Assembly (NCBI GenBank): GCA_024138015.1
Contig: JAMXBB010000001.1
Coordinates: 96,236,520-96,300,519 of the forward strand
Source of the DNA: Lumnitzera littorea
Lineage: Eukaryota > Streptophyta > Magnoliopsida > Myrtales > Combretaceae
Length of the DNA stretch: 64,000 nt
Reading direction: 5' to 3'
Shown one piece after another: positions 53,801-64,000 of the stretch; the first letter of the stretch is position 1, and every line of letters begins with the position of its first letter. Below the pieces are notes generated by a model. The model saw only the letters and a program-made list of their open reading frames with translations. It had not been told where the DNA came from and searched no databases. Both the position numbers and the translations under genes were made by a program.

Positions 53801-56707
53801 AAGAAAGATAACCCCACTTCCTTTGCAGACTTTGAACCCATTGCGTGTTGCAATACCTTATATAAATATATCTCCAAGCTTATTGTGGAACAGCTCAAGC
53901 TTATCCTTCCTTCCTCAGTTTGTAAAGAACAAACCGCCTTCATTAAACGGAAGAGGATAACAAATAACATTCTTATAGCCTAAGATCTTGTAAGAGACTA
54001 TCACAATAGCAGCAAAGGAGCTTGATGTGCAATCAAAGTGAATCTATCCAAAGTTTATGATAATGTCAATTCGTATTTTATTGAGACAGTACTCAAAGCC
54101 ATAGGTTTTCCAAACCAATTTATTTCTTGGATTATGGCTTGGATCTTTACCCCTAAGTTTTCCATCAATATTAATGGGGAGTTAGTAGGCTACTTTAATG
54201 CTTCCAAAGGCCTATGATAAGGGGACCCCATCTCCTCCTACCTTTTTGTTATAACCATGGAAATATTTTCTTGTATCATGAAGGAAGAGGAGAAGGAAAA
54301 AAAAAGACTTTACCCATCATTGCAGATGCAAGAAAGTGAAACTCGATCACTTATGTTTTGCAGAGGATATTTTGATTTTTTTTAAGGGAGATATCACATC
54401 CTGGACACACATCAAGGAGGAGCATGAGAAATTTCAAAGGCTCTTAGGTTTGCAAGCTAATTCAATAAAGAGCCATTTATTTCTAAGTAGGGTAACAGTA
54501 GGAACTAAGGAACAAATCATCAACATGATGGGTTTTGAGGTCAGTAACCTACCCATTTGATATCTTGGAGTATCTTGTTCTAGCTTATCTAAAACAAATT
54601 GTGAGGGCTTGATTGCTAAATTTTCCTCAAGGATCAACCACTAATCATCAAAGTATCCATCCTATGCGGGAAAGGCTCACCTCATTAGAAGTGTTTTATT
54701 TTCTCTTCAAGTTTATTGAGCTATGATTTTTATTCTCCCAGATAGTATTTTAAATCAGATAGAGTCAAAATTAACAAGATTTTTTTTTTGGAATGGGGGT
54801 GATGAAACGAGAGCAAAGGCAAAAGTCAAATGGAAGGACATTTGTTGACCAAAGAATGAGGGCAGTTTGGGGATTATAAACATTAAACTCTGGAACAAAG
54901 CTGCCCAACTAAAGCACATTTGTTCTCATATGAAGATGATGATTCTACTCTTTGGCCACGTTGGGTCAAAAGTAAAATTCTTAAATGCAAAAGCTTTTAG
55001 AGCATTAAAATCCCTAATGATGCTTCTTGGTCTTGTAGGAAAATTCTCCAAACAAGACCACTTATGAACTAGATTGATGAGCAAGCAAAGGCCATGTATG
55101 GGTATCCTAAAGACACCATCCTAAGCTCTTTCATTGTAGGATGCAGGTGGTGCTGGCCAAGAGGTTAGAGATGGAATTTTATCACTGCTAACGTAGCATA
55201 CTTAATACCATTTGGGGGTTCCTATGATAAAATGGTTTGGATACAAGCAGAATCAAAAGCTTTAACCTTTAGGGACGCATACTTCTTGGCTAGAGTTAAG
55301 AGGATCAAAAAAGACATGGGCCTCTGTCATGTGGTGCAAAAGTATAGCACCAAGATACTCAATGATTTTATGGACAATAGCACAAAAAAGGCTGCTGACT
55401 TTGGACAAACTAGTCCAATGGGCAATTGTACAGGAAAGCAGTTGCTATCTATTTCAAGGTGGGGAAGAATCACATAATCACTTATTCTTGGGTTGCCACT
55501 TTGCAAAATCCATTTGGAAAGGTACTGAGAACACCTTAGGCTTTATGAATGCTCCTATTACCTGAAGCATCGATACAGGCCAAAAAAGAGCTTTTGTCGT
55601 AGGGTGATGCTATATTTGGAAGGAAAGAAACGGTAGATAGGTGAATGGGACCCTCAATAACATAGATACCATACTACAAACAGTTATGGCATGCATTTTA
55701 TAATCAAATTACAGTTTGTGCTTTTGATCTTCTCGTCCTAGTATCTTCTTGTTTGTTTGTAGACACTAGGTACGAATAGCAGTTCTGTGAGCCATTGTAC
55801 ACATCTAATGTACAATTTTTGAGCAATGAAATTTATCTCATTCAACCTCCCAAAAAAAAAAAAAACCTGAGTTCTCTAATTTGTGCCAAAAACAACCTAG
55901 TCATTGTGTATGATGACATTATAATTATCGTCAAGGGTCATGGAAAGTACTTGATCAAACAAACAACTTTGTCTGGCACTTCAGCAGAAATCTAAGCTAA
56001 GAAAGCCACAAACAAGCATTTCAGTTAGTAACAGCCATCACTTAAAGAACTAATGCAAGTAATTATACCTGAAAGAATTTATTCCAGATGCTAGTTTTCC
56101 CAAGGCTCAAAGGATGCTCTCCATGAGTTAAATCTGATCTAGCAAGAATCCCACTGCTTTGAGATCTAGACTCATCACAATCATCGCTTCCTGTTTTATC
56201 CAACTTTCTTGTAATTTCTGACTGCCTACCACAAAAGACATTCAGTAAAATTGCTTTTGCAGAAAAAGAAGAAGACTAAAGAAATAAGGTGAGAAACAAC
56301 ACGAAAAGAAATTTTCACCTTAAAGCAGCACATTCTTGATTAAATTTAGTCAAACAACTATGATAAAGGATGCATTAGATCAGAGCCACATTCATGCGGC
56401 ATAATCTAATGAGAAAAAGAGGAAGACTTTACACCTTGTTTGGTTTATCAGAAATGAGTTTTGCAATTCATTGGAATCTGATTCCATTGTTAGGTAATTA
56501 AAGTAAGTCAGAATGCAGACTCCTCAAGGAATGCTATTTCTATGTTAGAATCACATTCTTCACTCAAGTCTAATATAGGATTCTCATTTCTTGCCTCATC
56601 CATCTGAAAAAAGATTATCTTTCTCACACACCTCTCCAGTAAGTCCCCCTCTCGCTTGATCTTCCTCTCCCATCTGTCTCTTCTCCTCTTCTCCATCTTC
56701 TGCTTGA

Positions 56708-56746
<39 letters not shown>

Positions 56747-59700
56747 TGATTCCATAGTGATCTTCATTCTTCAGAGATTACCAAACAATGTATTGTTAAT
56801 TAAATTCCAAGAATTGGATTATAAAAACTGGATTCCCAGAATAGAAACCAAACAAGGCCTAAGGAGAAAAGGAAGCATTGCAGCTGTGTAGATACATGAA
56901 ACAGAAGTTCCTCGATGCCCCAATCCCTTCCCCTTTGCTTTATTAAAATTTCACATTTTGAATGGATAAAGAAACATCACTCAATTGCATTACTAAATTT
57001 AGCTGATGCAATTTTTATTAAGACAGCAATAGGATGGATCAAATATTTAGAGGCATTATTAAATTATTTAAAACAAAAATCTAGAGGCATTCAGTAAAAT
57101 TTGAACAAGTTACACATAAGCAGGGTTCATATGTTACATACTGCAGGCTTAAGATGATTGCAAAATAAATCATTTCCATGTCAGCAAAGGAAAAGAATAA
57201 GAAGGAAAAAGAAAAAGAAATTCCACCTCCATATTTCATCTGTCATAGCATGTATAGCCTAGAAAAGGACTGTATAATGATTGCAAAATAAATAATACCC
57301 AATCTTTTCTTTTTTAGCTTAGTGATCGTCAGTACCCATTGTTAGTTTGTTCTATCAACTCAACAACAGTCCTGTACTGACAGTGACATAGTCCCTTACA
57401 TGATTTCTAAAAATTCATTGGCATTGGGATTTCAAAGTTCTGCAAGAATTGGACACAAGAACCAAAACACACATGATGACATTAGGTCAGCATATTTACT
57501 TACAGGATTGATTAAAAGCTCTTTCTTGAAGATTTCATACTGAGACCTCTTTTTTGCAAGCTCAGACAACCAAAGCCCACGGTCAGGGGGAAGATATCCC
57601 AGCAAAAGCTGTCACAACACCATGGATCACTTTAGAACATATCCATTCTTTTCTAAAACCAAGAGCACACAAACCTGAAAAATGTCTAAGACAAGTGAAT
57701 TTGAGCTAAACTTTTCCAGCAAGATATGGTCTCTCTTCTCTAGAAATTCTTTCCTTCCCTTTCCATAGGCATTTGAATCAAACACATGCATTTTCTCCTA
57801 TATGCAACCATCTGCAATGACCCAAGCCCTACCACACACCATAGCACTCCACAAAACCACACATTCCTTGACCACAAGCAACTAGGAGCCCACCACACTA
57901 AATCACACACACCATGATTTGACCATACACCTGGGGTCACATACAAATAGCTAAACTCCTAACCAAATACCACCCAACAATATACACCTTGCCACTAGAT
58001 GAACTACGACAGCAGGTGTGCATCTTTAGACACTCAATCTGTAGATGGATTATGATTATTATAAATTGCTTTCAAGAATCATGAAATAAAAAATTGCTTT
58101 ATAGAAATGGTGTGTTCAAAGACACGTTATCTTTGAAATGGTGCTTGTGAATCTTACTTCCGCATGCTCTTGTTTTGTAGATTCTACTGTCATATTTGGA
58201 AGGTGGAAAATCATGATTCATGCTTCACAACCAATTTTTTTTGGGTAATGTCTTGCATGGCCTAATATCATATCTGGAGCAAATCTACAATGATAAGTAT
58301 ATAAAAACTTGCTTTAGTTGCAGGGGTTCACTATATGAGGAAGGGAAGGAACAAAGTCCATCCAGGAGGCATATCTCAAGGGAACTCTAGTTGCCAGAAG
58401 AATTTTAAGTTTAATTCAACTAAGTTCATAAGGAGATGTATATTAAGTAGATTACATATCTTCTGAGCTCTTTATCTTATGGCACTGGCAGAGACCAATT
58501 AGAATAGAACTGTACTGTGCTTATGTTACAGATGTAGCCCCTTGATTTCAAGTCAATTAGGCACCAATAAACAGGTGCATAAGTCACAATGAGCTTCATT
58601 TTTGACAAAATATAGACCAACTCAAAATAAATAAATAAGTAATCTGCATCGTCTCTATATCTATCTATCATTCCATGGCATTTAATTTTCTTAAAGCCTT
58701 CACATGTTTGACTAGATAATGCAACAATATGTGTAAACGACTATAAAATCAGGTGCTACATTTTGAAAAACCACAAAGTTCAGAGCATGAGTGAAAGTTG
58801 CAACAAGACCTGACTAAAAATGATTTCAACACACTTATCCCAAAAATATTTTACTTATTCACCAAAAAAAAAAGAACAAAAACAAAAACAAAAATCAATT
58901 CATCAGACGACGTACCTTCCAGACTGTAGAACGAATCCCAGCACCATCTGGTATTCCCTGAGACGCAATTCTCCTCAATTCCCGCAAATTTACAACCTTC
59001 CTCGACAGCTAAAACTCCACATACAAAAAACTTGACGGCATCAAATTTACTAACTCTCACCAAACTATACATAATACAGGCATAGACACAAGCTAGAGAG
59101 GTGTGAAACTGCTCGATGCAACCAACTTCACAAAGTTGGCAACCGAAAAAAAAAAAAAAAAGCCTTCACAAATAAAGCATTCCCGTTCCACAGTATATCA
59201 CATATTATCGCAATCGTAATTCTACAGAATACTCGATCTCATGCTTATACGACATATGTAGAAAACTAATTTCAGATGTATCGATCAAAGTCATTTCATC
59301 AATTTTGCATGCACAAAGCAATAATGCTCAATGCACATGCAATTAATCCCAAATTTAAACGTAAACTTCCATAAGCCGTACCTCAGCCAAGAGCTGAGAT
59401 TGCCTCGATACTTCCTCCGCCGATGGAGACTGAGACCTCTCATCCTCCTCATGCGAAACCCTAACTTCAACTTTCAGAGGCCCTTGGTCATCCTTAACAA
59501 CTGAGGGAGGTGGTACTGGCAACGGTGGCTGAGTGACCGGGACGGAAGCGATCGGAGCAGTGGAAGCAGCGGCGTTGGACCTGGTAGAGGAGGAGGAATG
59601 ACGGTGAACGCGATCGTCGCGCGGCGGAGAAGAAGAAGAAGAAGAAGGATGCGAAGGAGATGAAGAAGTGGAACGAGGAGGAGGATTAGGAGTAGGAGTA

Positions 59701-59762
59701 GTCCATAGCGAACTGTTGAGCCAATCAGGTACTCTTTTCTTTGCAGATTCAGGTGGTTGCAT
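43720..59762 (-). CDS. TBC-domain Rab GTPase-activating protein (TBC1D13-like), 9 exons
   Basis: Exons: 59762-59382, 59008-58916, 57608-57504, 56221-56069, 50384-50286, 50206-50078, 45577-45398, 45191-45075, 43884-43720. All introns are GT-AG and all exons are phase 0, giving 473 residues. The Pro/Ser-rich N-terminus (about 1-125) starts MQPPESAKKRVPDWLNSSLW. The TBC domain runs from about residue 140 (IPDGAGIRSTVWK) to about 420. The catalytic arginine finger lies in IDRDVMR (Arg258) and the glutamine finger in YVQG (Gln298). Later landmarks are QFYAFRWITLLLTQEF, HIWDTLLSDPEGPQ and RRRLLAGDFTSNL, matching human TBC1D13 and its plant homologues. Such proteins speed GTP hydrolysis by Rab GTPases in vesicle traffic; the target Rab is unknown. 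Introns 4 (5.7 kb) and 6 (4.5 kb) are enlarged by transposons. No break was seen. Confidence 0.93.
44791..44820. repeat. (AG)15 microsatellite in TBC intron 8
   Basis: A perfect AG run within the last intron. It gives rise to spurious Arg/Glu or Ser/Leu-rich frames on both strands. Confidence 0.95.
46096..46228. repeat. short tandem duplication in TBC intron 6
   Basis: AGCTAAACTACAA.GATGTTG followed by GAGGAGTC/AAGGAGTC and CTTTGTTAC-like words appears twice, with an extra T-rich piece and a third partial TCTAAGGAGTCTC word between the units. Local duplication within the intron; no coding role. Confidence 0.6.
47916..48693 (+). mobile_element. 5'-truncated LINE in TBC intron 6 (antisense to the gene)
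   Basis: The + strand frame 47916-48467 includes SGKFSIKGTYVLW, VQWHKVVWSKKTIPRHAF and KLHTLDKLYQWAIS, the text expected of the RT-associated zinc-binding region at the end of plant LINE ORF2. In another frame CVYRLWCARNFAHFGS follows, giving the ORF2 C-terminus. A 3' UTR and an A tail end at about 48693. The 5' boundary and a target duplication could not be fixed. Only the 3' part of the element is present, and the frame is broken. Confidence 0.8.
48952..49687. mobile_element. inverted-repeat element with GCGC-rich ends, TBC intron 6
   Basis: The left end carries GTTAAAGGCGAAAAGCGCAG and further GGCGAGAAGCGC and CTCGCCTAAG words up to about 49035. The right end (about 49550-49687) carries the inverse: CACTTCGCCTTGG, AAAAGCGCTTGC and TTTTGACAAC. 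The middle is AT-rich. Such GGCGC/AAGCGC-rich inverted repeats are widespread in plant genomes as small non-autonomous DNA elements. No clear target duplication was found, so the superfamily is open. A 144-codon frame (49385-49819) crosses the right arm and is not a gene. Confidence 0.55.
51235..52406 (+). pseudogene. LINE ORF1 (DUF4283/zinc-knuckle) remnant
   Basis: The long open part 51594-52406 (270 codons) contains MPIWVKLWGIPMEFFHN, IGNPLRVDIVTT and a knuckle CSRCTIFGPNQNSC in which the expected histidine is proline. The remainder is a Ser/Lys-rich tail ending LLVDGCD. The part upstream of 51594 is in other frames (it begins MKTFVSRAIKLSFQE near 51235). This is the LINE nucleic-acid-binding ORF1 and not a host gene despite its length. 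Confidence 0.75.
53450..55565 (+). pseudogene. LINE ORF2 RT and zinc-binding remnants
   Basis: Readable pieces are NEEIKDAMWSI with CPDSFGANFFKD (about 53600-53700), LVPKKDNPTSFADFEPIA (53759 onward), EQTAFIKRKRITNNILIA (to 53983), a KVNLSKVYDNVN block, GDPISSYLFVI (about 54210-54250) and the catalytic region as CFAEDILIFF (about 54350), where the usual FADD reads FAED. The zinc-binding part near 55329-55565 includes TLDKLVQWAIVQ and HNHLFLGCHFAKSIW. At least five in-frame stops disable it. Confidence 0.8.
56434..56857. mobile_element. MITE with 13-bp perfect inverted ends in TBC intron 3
   Basis: CCTTGTTTGGTTT at 56434-56446 and AAACCAAACAAGG at 56845-56857 are perfect inverted repeats. Internal parts near each end are also inverted (TTGGAATCTGATTCCATTGTT against AATTCCAAGAATTGGATTATAAA-like sequence). 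The ends resemble Tourist-like (PIF/Harbinger) MITEs, but the flanks read TTA and TAA, which are not identical direct repeats, so the superfamily is tentative. A (CT)n(CA)n microsatellite lies inside. Confidence 0.65.
56709..56746. repeat. (CT)n(CA)n compound microsatellite
   Basis: About thirteen CT units followed by about six CA units within the intron 3 MITE. Confidence 0.9.
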
Positions 59763-59765
59763 TTT

Positions 59766-59790
59766 GAGAGAGAGAGAGAGAGAGAGAGAG
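59766..59790 (-). promoter_or_regulatory. (CT)n tract in the 5' leader of the TBC gene
   Basis: On the coding strand about twelve CT units end four bases before the start codon at 59762. CT-rich leaders are common in plant genes and can raise expression; here the effect is inference. No clear TATA box was seen upstream. Confidence 0.5.
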
Positions 59791-60650
59791 TTTTGAATTT
59801 TGATGAGTTGAGTTGAGGTGTTTCTTTGGTGTTCTTCTGTTGGATGCTTAGCTACGTATCGTCGGCTCAGGGAAAGGAGGTAACGGGTGAGTACGGAGGA
59901 AAGAGAGAAAGGGGGGATGTTTACCGAGAAATTACACGGAGTTTTTCTTTGGTGCTCTTATGACGTCTCAAGGGCCACAGACCGCTGCTTACGTCGGCAG
60001 CGAAATCTAAAGCTTAATATTTAGGATAAGTTCAAATATAATTTAATTTTTCATTAGTTAAAATAAGAATCAATATTTTATAGGGGAAAAAAATTTTCAA
60101 TAATACAGTTGCAAAAATAATATTTCTTTGCAACTAATGTTAGAAATATAACAGCTGAAATCATCTCTTGATCAAAGAAAATCCCTTGTCCTCAACTTTC
60201 TACAACAACCGACTCAAATACATACAGTTTAGTACAACACCTGCAAAGTCAAGGTAAGTTTAACCTAAAGAAAGTCAAAAACACCAAGCTTCACAAACAC
60301 ATTCAATCTCCTTCGGAAGATCCCCATACAATCTAGACTTAAACAAATGAAAGTTCAACACTGTTAAATTTCTTAACACATATTGAAGTCAAAAACCATT
60401 CAATGCAGTTATTTAACACTGGAAAGTATAATTTTTTATGGATAAAAAGTTAGAAAAACGAAAGTAAGTAAAATAAAAGTTAATGGTATGTATAGATTGT
60501 GCACAAAGTCAATTACAATCCAAATGTTCAATAACTACAAATAATCATAATCTATTACTACCTACATCATATGCGTGCATAGGCACGCTTCCCCTGTATA
60601 TCTATATTTGATTAGGGCTGCATCATCTAACTTATGTCTAGTTGTATGAT
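59791..60650. other. promoter side of the TBC gene and intergenic DNA
   Basis: The first 200 bp hold the likely core promoter on the - strand. It is GC-richer and has a TGACGTCTC word near 59960 that could bind bZIP factors. Beyond 60010 the sequence is AT-rich with no gene recognised. Confidence 0.4.
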
Positions 60651-61339
60651 CTGTGCTCCATCCCTTGAAAAGGTATTGGAGTCGATGTAGTGCATAAGGA
60701 CCAAAGTAAGATCAATTTGTATGACCCCATCACTCATGTCTATTTCACGATCTCTAGGTCATCTCCTAAATGGAGCTGTAGGAATGAATCCAACTACTGG
60801 AGGGCTCCCTAAATGGTATGTAAAACTAGAAAGGAGATACCACACGAGATTCAAAGAGCAAGATGTGTGGAGGGGACCAATAGTCTTGAATCTCCAAGTC
60901 GACTTGTCTACATCCTCAACCTTTACCTATCTATGACCACGTCCTCGACATCGCCTTCTATGTTGTAGCTCGTGCGATAGGGAGTCAATTGTGATCCATT
61001 TCTAGGCTAAGCACGAGTAGGTTGCTTCAATGGATGCCCCTAAGCTATTAGATGATGTAGTCCAACCCCTATTGCTTAGCTATAATATCGTTGTATAATA
61101 TTTAAGGCAACCTATGTATGAAATCCGCTTGCAAGTAAAAAGTAACGATGCAATTAGTATATAATCAAACAAATGAAGGAGTAACAATAAGAAGTAGGGA
61201 TGGATGCATACCATGTACACCAAGAGACTCCAAATTTGCCGATATATCAACAGGTGACCTATTGGTACCAAGGCATATAGTCTAGATGCACACTGATGGT
61301 GGTCAAATTTGTACGATCCAATTTCACTAGTTTGCCCAC

Positions 61340-62440
61340 TGCTTTACACAAGTTACATGGGTAATGGCTCAGTTAATCTCCGTCCGGCCCCTTAAGTTAA
61401 TATCGTATAACACTCTTTATGCATTTAGATGAGTAGGGATCTCCTACATCCCTCTAAATTGCCAAGTTGCACTGTCCAGATAATAAAGTTCAATGATGTA
61501 GAAGCATAATTGAGACTCATGTTAGCCAAATATCACTCCCATCTTCACAATATATAAGGAGTCTAGCCATGTCCTCATGCATGTAAGGTATCTAAACCAC
61601 CTAAAAATACATCGGATTAGAATATGCAATAACTAACACTTTAAGAAGGTAAAAGTAATTATTAAGTTTGCAAGATAATTACTTGCTCTGGTCATCATTG
61701 GTCGAAGGCGTCTCAAGACTGGCTCACTACATGTGTAAGCAACTCTATTACATCAAAGTCCACTCCTTATCGACTCATCAATGGTCGATTGTCAACCACT
61801 ACTGTGATTTGGTAGCATAAAAGGGCAATGTGTAAGAAGTTCTCCCATACCTAAACTCGAAGTATCACCAAAGGTCTGCTAATCTGTTTAGCATCCATCC
61901 ATAAGGCAAGGCACAACTAATGCTATAACCGTGTCAAACATACTACCCCCGAGACGTAGCGCTTGGCTATAGTAAGGTCTAAGATGAGAAGGAGAACATA
62001 AGGTGCACTCAATTGTTAAAATTATTTAAGAAGAGTATCCCCTAATCAACTGCATGATCTTTGTCATATGGCAAATCAGTGAAATTGTCTTTCAACTAGG
62101 ACAATTTCACTCCAGCACCTTTAATAGCACTCTGGTGAGCGAATACCTATAATAGGCGCAAGCACATATTGCCTAAACCCATAGATGATGTGACGCCTAT
62201 CATAGCTTTGCCATCAATAAAGAGACCGAGGAGTAAAGATATATCTTACAACTTTACCATTATCTATATCTTACAACTTTACCGTTATCTCATTGATGTG
62301 GAAGTGAAATGTATATATCTCTTCCCTCCAATGCTCTACTAAGGCAATAATCAAGTGCCGTTGAAGCTATATGAAGGGAACCTGCCTCTTACCAATGAAA
62401 CCCAATTGCTCGAGATAAGGGATCATCTATGGATCTATTA
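61340..62440 (-). pseudogene. plant mobile domain (PMD, MAIN-like) remnant
   Basis: Reading across frames on the - strand: ALVEHWREEIYTFHF then NEITVKL (about 62353-62283), DISLLLGLFIDGKAMIGV after a small duplication, SQALRLGGSMFDT (near 61945), AKQISRPLVILRV with VWENFLHIA (about 61893-61827), FYIIELYYLDSA (near 61490), and LRGRTEINWAITHV (about 61397-61355). This matches the order of PMD proteins such as MAIL1/MAIN (ALVERWR..THTFHL, E.TITL.DV, GPL.LLQ.WAWERFP). In host genes PMD proteins act in gene silencing; in transposons the role is unclear. Confidence 0.75.
62241..62290. repeat. 25-bp tandem duplication breaking the PMD frame
   Basis: ATATCTTACAACTTTACC plus a 7-base tail is repeated at 62241-62265 and 62266-62290 with one mismatch. 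Twenty-five bases is not a multiple of three, so it shifts the PMD frame exactly between NEITVKL and DISLLLGL. Confidence 0.85.
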
Positions 62441-63249
62441 GTATCTCTTGCTTATCCTAACATCTGCATACGCGCTTGCAACAACTGAGTCAATAGTTCT
62501 CCTACAATTAAGGAAAAAAGAAACAATGTTACGAGAAACATATCAAATGAACATATAGTTACTAAGCAATCCAGTATTCATTACTCGGCTACCTCACACC
62601 AACTCTGACCCATAGGATGGCTACAAATGAAGTAACGACCAATCAGTTGGTTATAGATCCATCTACACATGCATGTTTACAATAAAACCAATAAGGATTA
62701 GATCGATATTAGACTAATGGGAGATGCAAAAAACACATAAGCAAACCAAAAATTTTCAAACAAAAGATTACTAATAACTTGTCATTCCTAAAAACTATAA
62801 AGTATACCAATGGATCCACTCAAAGTTGACTAGCGATCTCGTTGTGGATATCTTCTCCTATTATTTCTGTCCTCACCACATAGTTTACAAGTGTACGGCA
62901 AAGGCTTCTCTCGAATGTCTATCTCATTCTAGAATCATTTCTCTTAAGGCCTCCTATGTTTCATAATCCTATCTACGGTTTTAATTAGGTACCATACATG
63001 AGTATCAAGAGAAAGCGAATTAGCCTTATCGGCAAGGCATGAAAGAATGTGCATACACGCATAGTTGATTCTATTACATGTACGAATGACCAATATGTAC
63101 TACACAATCCATATTCATTTTCCCAATGACTACTATTGCATGAGAGCATGAAATCCTATTTGTTTGCCAACAAGTACACCAATGAGTCATAAGTGCGATT
63201 GTATGACTGTACTGTAGGGTGCGGAGCAATTATAATCTCGAATATCTGC

Positions 63250-63950
63250 TTATTGTAATCGAAAAATCACAACTTAGTGGCCACTGGCTACTTTGGGTTA
63301 CCTATCAAACTTTCTGTCTGCATATTTAATCAACATCTTGCCCATGCTAAAGGGATGATATAATTTTCACTGTCAACTTCGGTTGTTACAAGTAGCTTAT
63401 GCTTGTACTTCCCATACTTCTCATACAGAAATATATCATCAATAGTAATGACGAGCTTGAAAAGAACAAATCAATTGGTTCAACTATTTATAATAGAGGT
63501 AAGCAACTAGTTAATTGTATACAAGTATGGATGGCGGTATCACACCTATAATGTACAAAAGCTTCGATACACGGTCCAAATTACCAAAACATTCTATCAA
63601 AGGACACATGGCCTATAATGTCTCTATCTCACAATTTCCACTCTACCATGGTACTTAGATTGGCCTCTTTCATAGCATATAATAGATGCAAGAGCACTAC
63701 ATATGATTCCTCCTACTTTTAATAAAAATATTCAATTGCCTTGCCTTAGCTTCCCAAACACTCTTTATGTGTAAAGTATAACCGTATTGCTTGCAAACGA
63801 TGGCCTGAAGATGTTTCACCTAATAAAGTAAGATAAAGTAGTTGAATCCAATTAGGGGTGGTCTTAGTTAATAATAGGATTTAAGCAAATGTGTGAGCTC
63901 ATAAACCTAGTTATCACAAAACATCCAGCATGCTTCTTCTAACATGCTCA
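63250..63950 (-). pseudogene. MULE transposase core remnant
   Basis: KLVITIDDIFLYEKYGKYKHK followed by LLVTTEVDSENYIIPLAWA (about 63462-63340) is the pattern around the first catalytic Asp of Mutator-like transposases (usual form IDGTHLYGKYKG..L..A...D.N....PLAFA). Upstream pieces FIRQNIFRPSF-like and RVFGKLRQGN (about 63830-63725) fit the DNA-binding part before it. Several stops interrupt the text. Confidence 0.75.
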
Positions 63951-64000
63951 TAGTCTCCATTTGCAACCTTTTTCTCAATCAATACATCTGATAGACTAGA

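Larger units (their letters stand above)
50880..55864 (+). mobile_element. near full-length but dead LINE in TBC intron 4 (antisense to the gene)
   Basis: In order on the + strand: a pyrimidine-rich leader (about 50880-51230), ORF1 (about 51235-52406), a poorly preserved endonuclease region (about 52480-53240), RT (about 53450-54560), the RT-associated zinc-binding region (about 55230-55560), a 3' UTR and a 14-bp poly(A) ending at 55864. Stops and shifts are frequent throughout. The 5' boundary is inferred from where the C/T-rich leader begins, and no target duplication could be matched. Most of the 5.7-kb intron is this element. Confidence 0.8.
60650..64000 (-). mobile_element. decayed Mutator-like element with plant mobile domain, cut by the window edge
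   Basis: The - strand carries a MULE transposase remnant (about 63950-63250) and, further along the same strand, a plant mobile domain (about 62440-61340). An Arg/Gly-rich tail follows (RRRCRGRGHR near 60940). Everything is broken by stops and frameshifts. The element's 5' end lies beyond the window and its terminal inverted repeats were not found. Whether transposase and PMD belonged to one protein or neighbouring genes cannot be decided here. Confidence 0.7.

Noticed and set aside
57740..57946. 68-codon frame in TBC intron 2
   Set aside because: The stretch is C/A-rich on the + strand and gives a Trp/Val/Cys-rich - strand frame with no homology; it lies within a well-defined intron.

Overview
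The window looks like AT-rich nuclear DNA of a flowering plant, most likely a eudicot. The evidence is GT-AG introns, a plant-specific AP2/ERF factor, and plant-type LINE, hAT, Mutator/PMD and solo-LTR relics. The species cannot be named from the sequence. No tRNA, rRNA, CRISPR array or prokaryotic feature was seen.

Only two genes are convincing. (1) A single-exon AP2/ERF (DREB A-6, ERF062-like) transcription factor lies on the + strand at 32105-33241. (2) A nine-exon TBC-domain Rab GTPase-activating protein of the TBC1D13 type lies on the - strand at 43720-59762. Its 473-residue reading frame is complete, all introns are GT-AG, and both catalytic finger residues are present. From memory, the Arabidopsis counterparts (At4g13620 and At4g13730) are also near each other, so this may be an old conserved neighbourhood. 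The two genes have no obvious functional link.

Region by region: 1-14.9 kb is gene-poor, with an 870-bp hAT-type MITE (2768-3637) and a 115-130 bp tandem duplication (9768-10010). At 15.1-18.9 kb two diverged direct repeats of about 600 bp flank a very AT-rich block that may contain a non-autonomous Helitron. At 19.6-28.95 kb a long, decayed LINE on the - strand is split by a 3.13-kb solo LTR with a perfect 5-bp target duplication. After about 3 kb of intergenic DNA comes the ERF gene.

At 35.2-40.05 kb there is a diverged tandem duplication. Copy 1 carries a MITE and a short LINE that copy 2 lacks, so copy 2 serves as a natural empty site for both. At 41.5-42.9 kb lies a hAT transposase relic. 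At 43.7-59.8 kb the TBC gene has swollen introns holding two antisense LINE fragments, an inverted-repeat element and a MITE. At 60.6 kb to the window end a decayed Mutator-like transposase sits next to a plant mobile domain (PMD).

I found no clearly new biological system. The most informative structures are the nested or dated insertions, the transposase-plus-PMD relic, and the direct-repeat/Helitron-like block.
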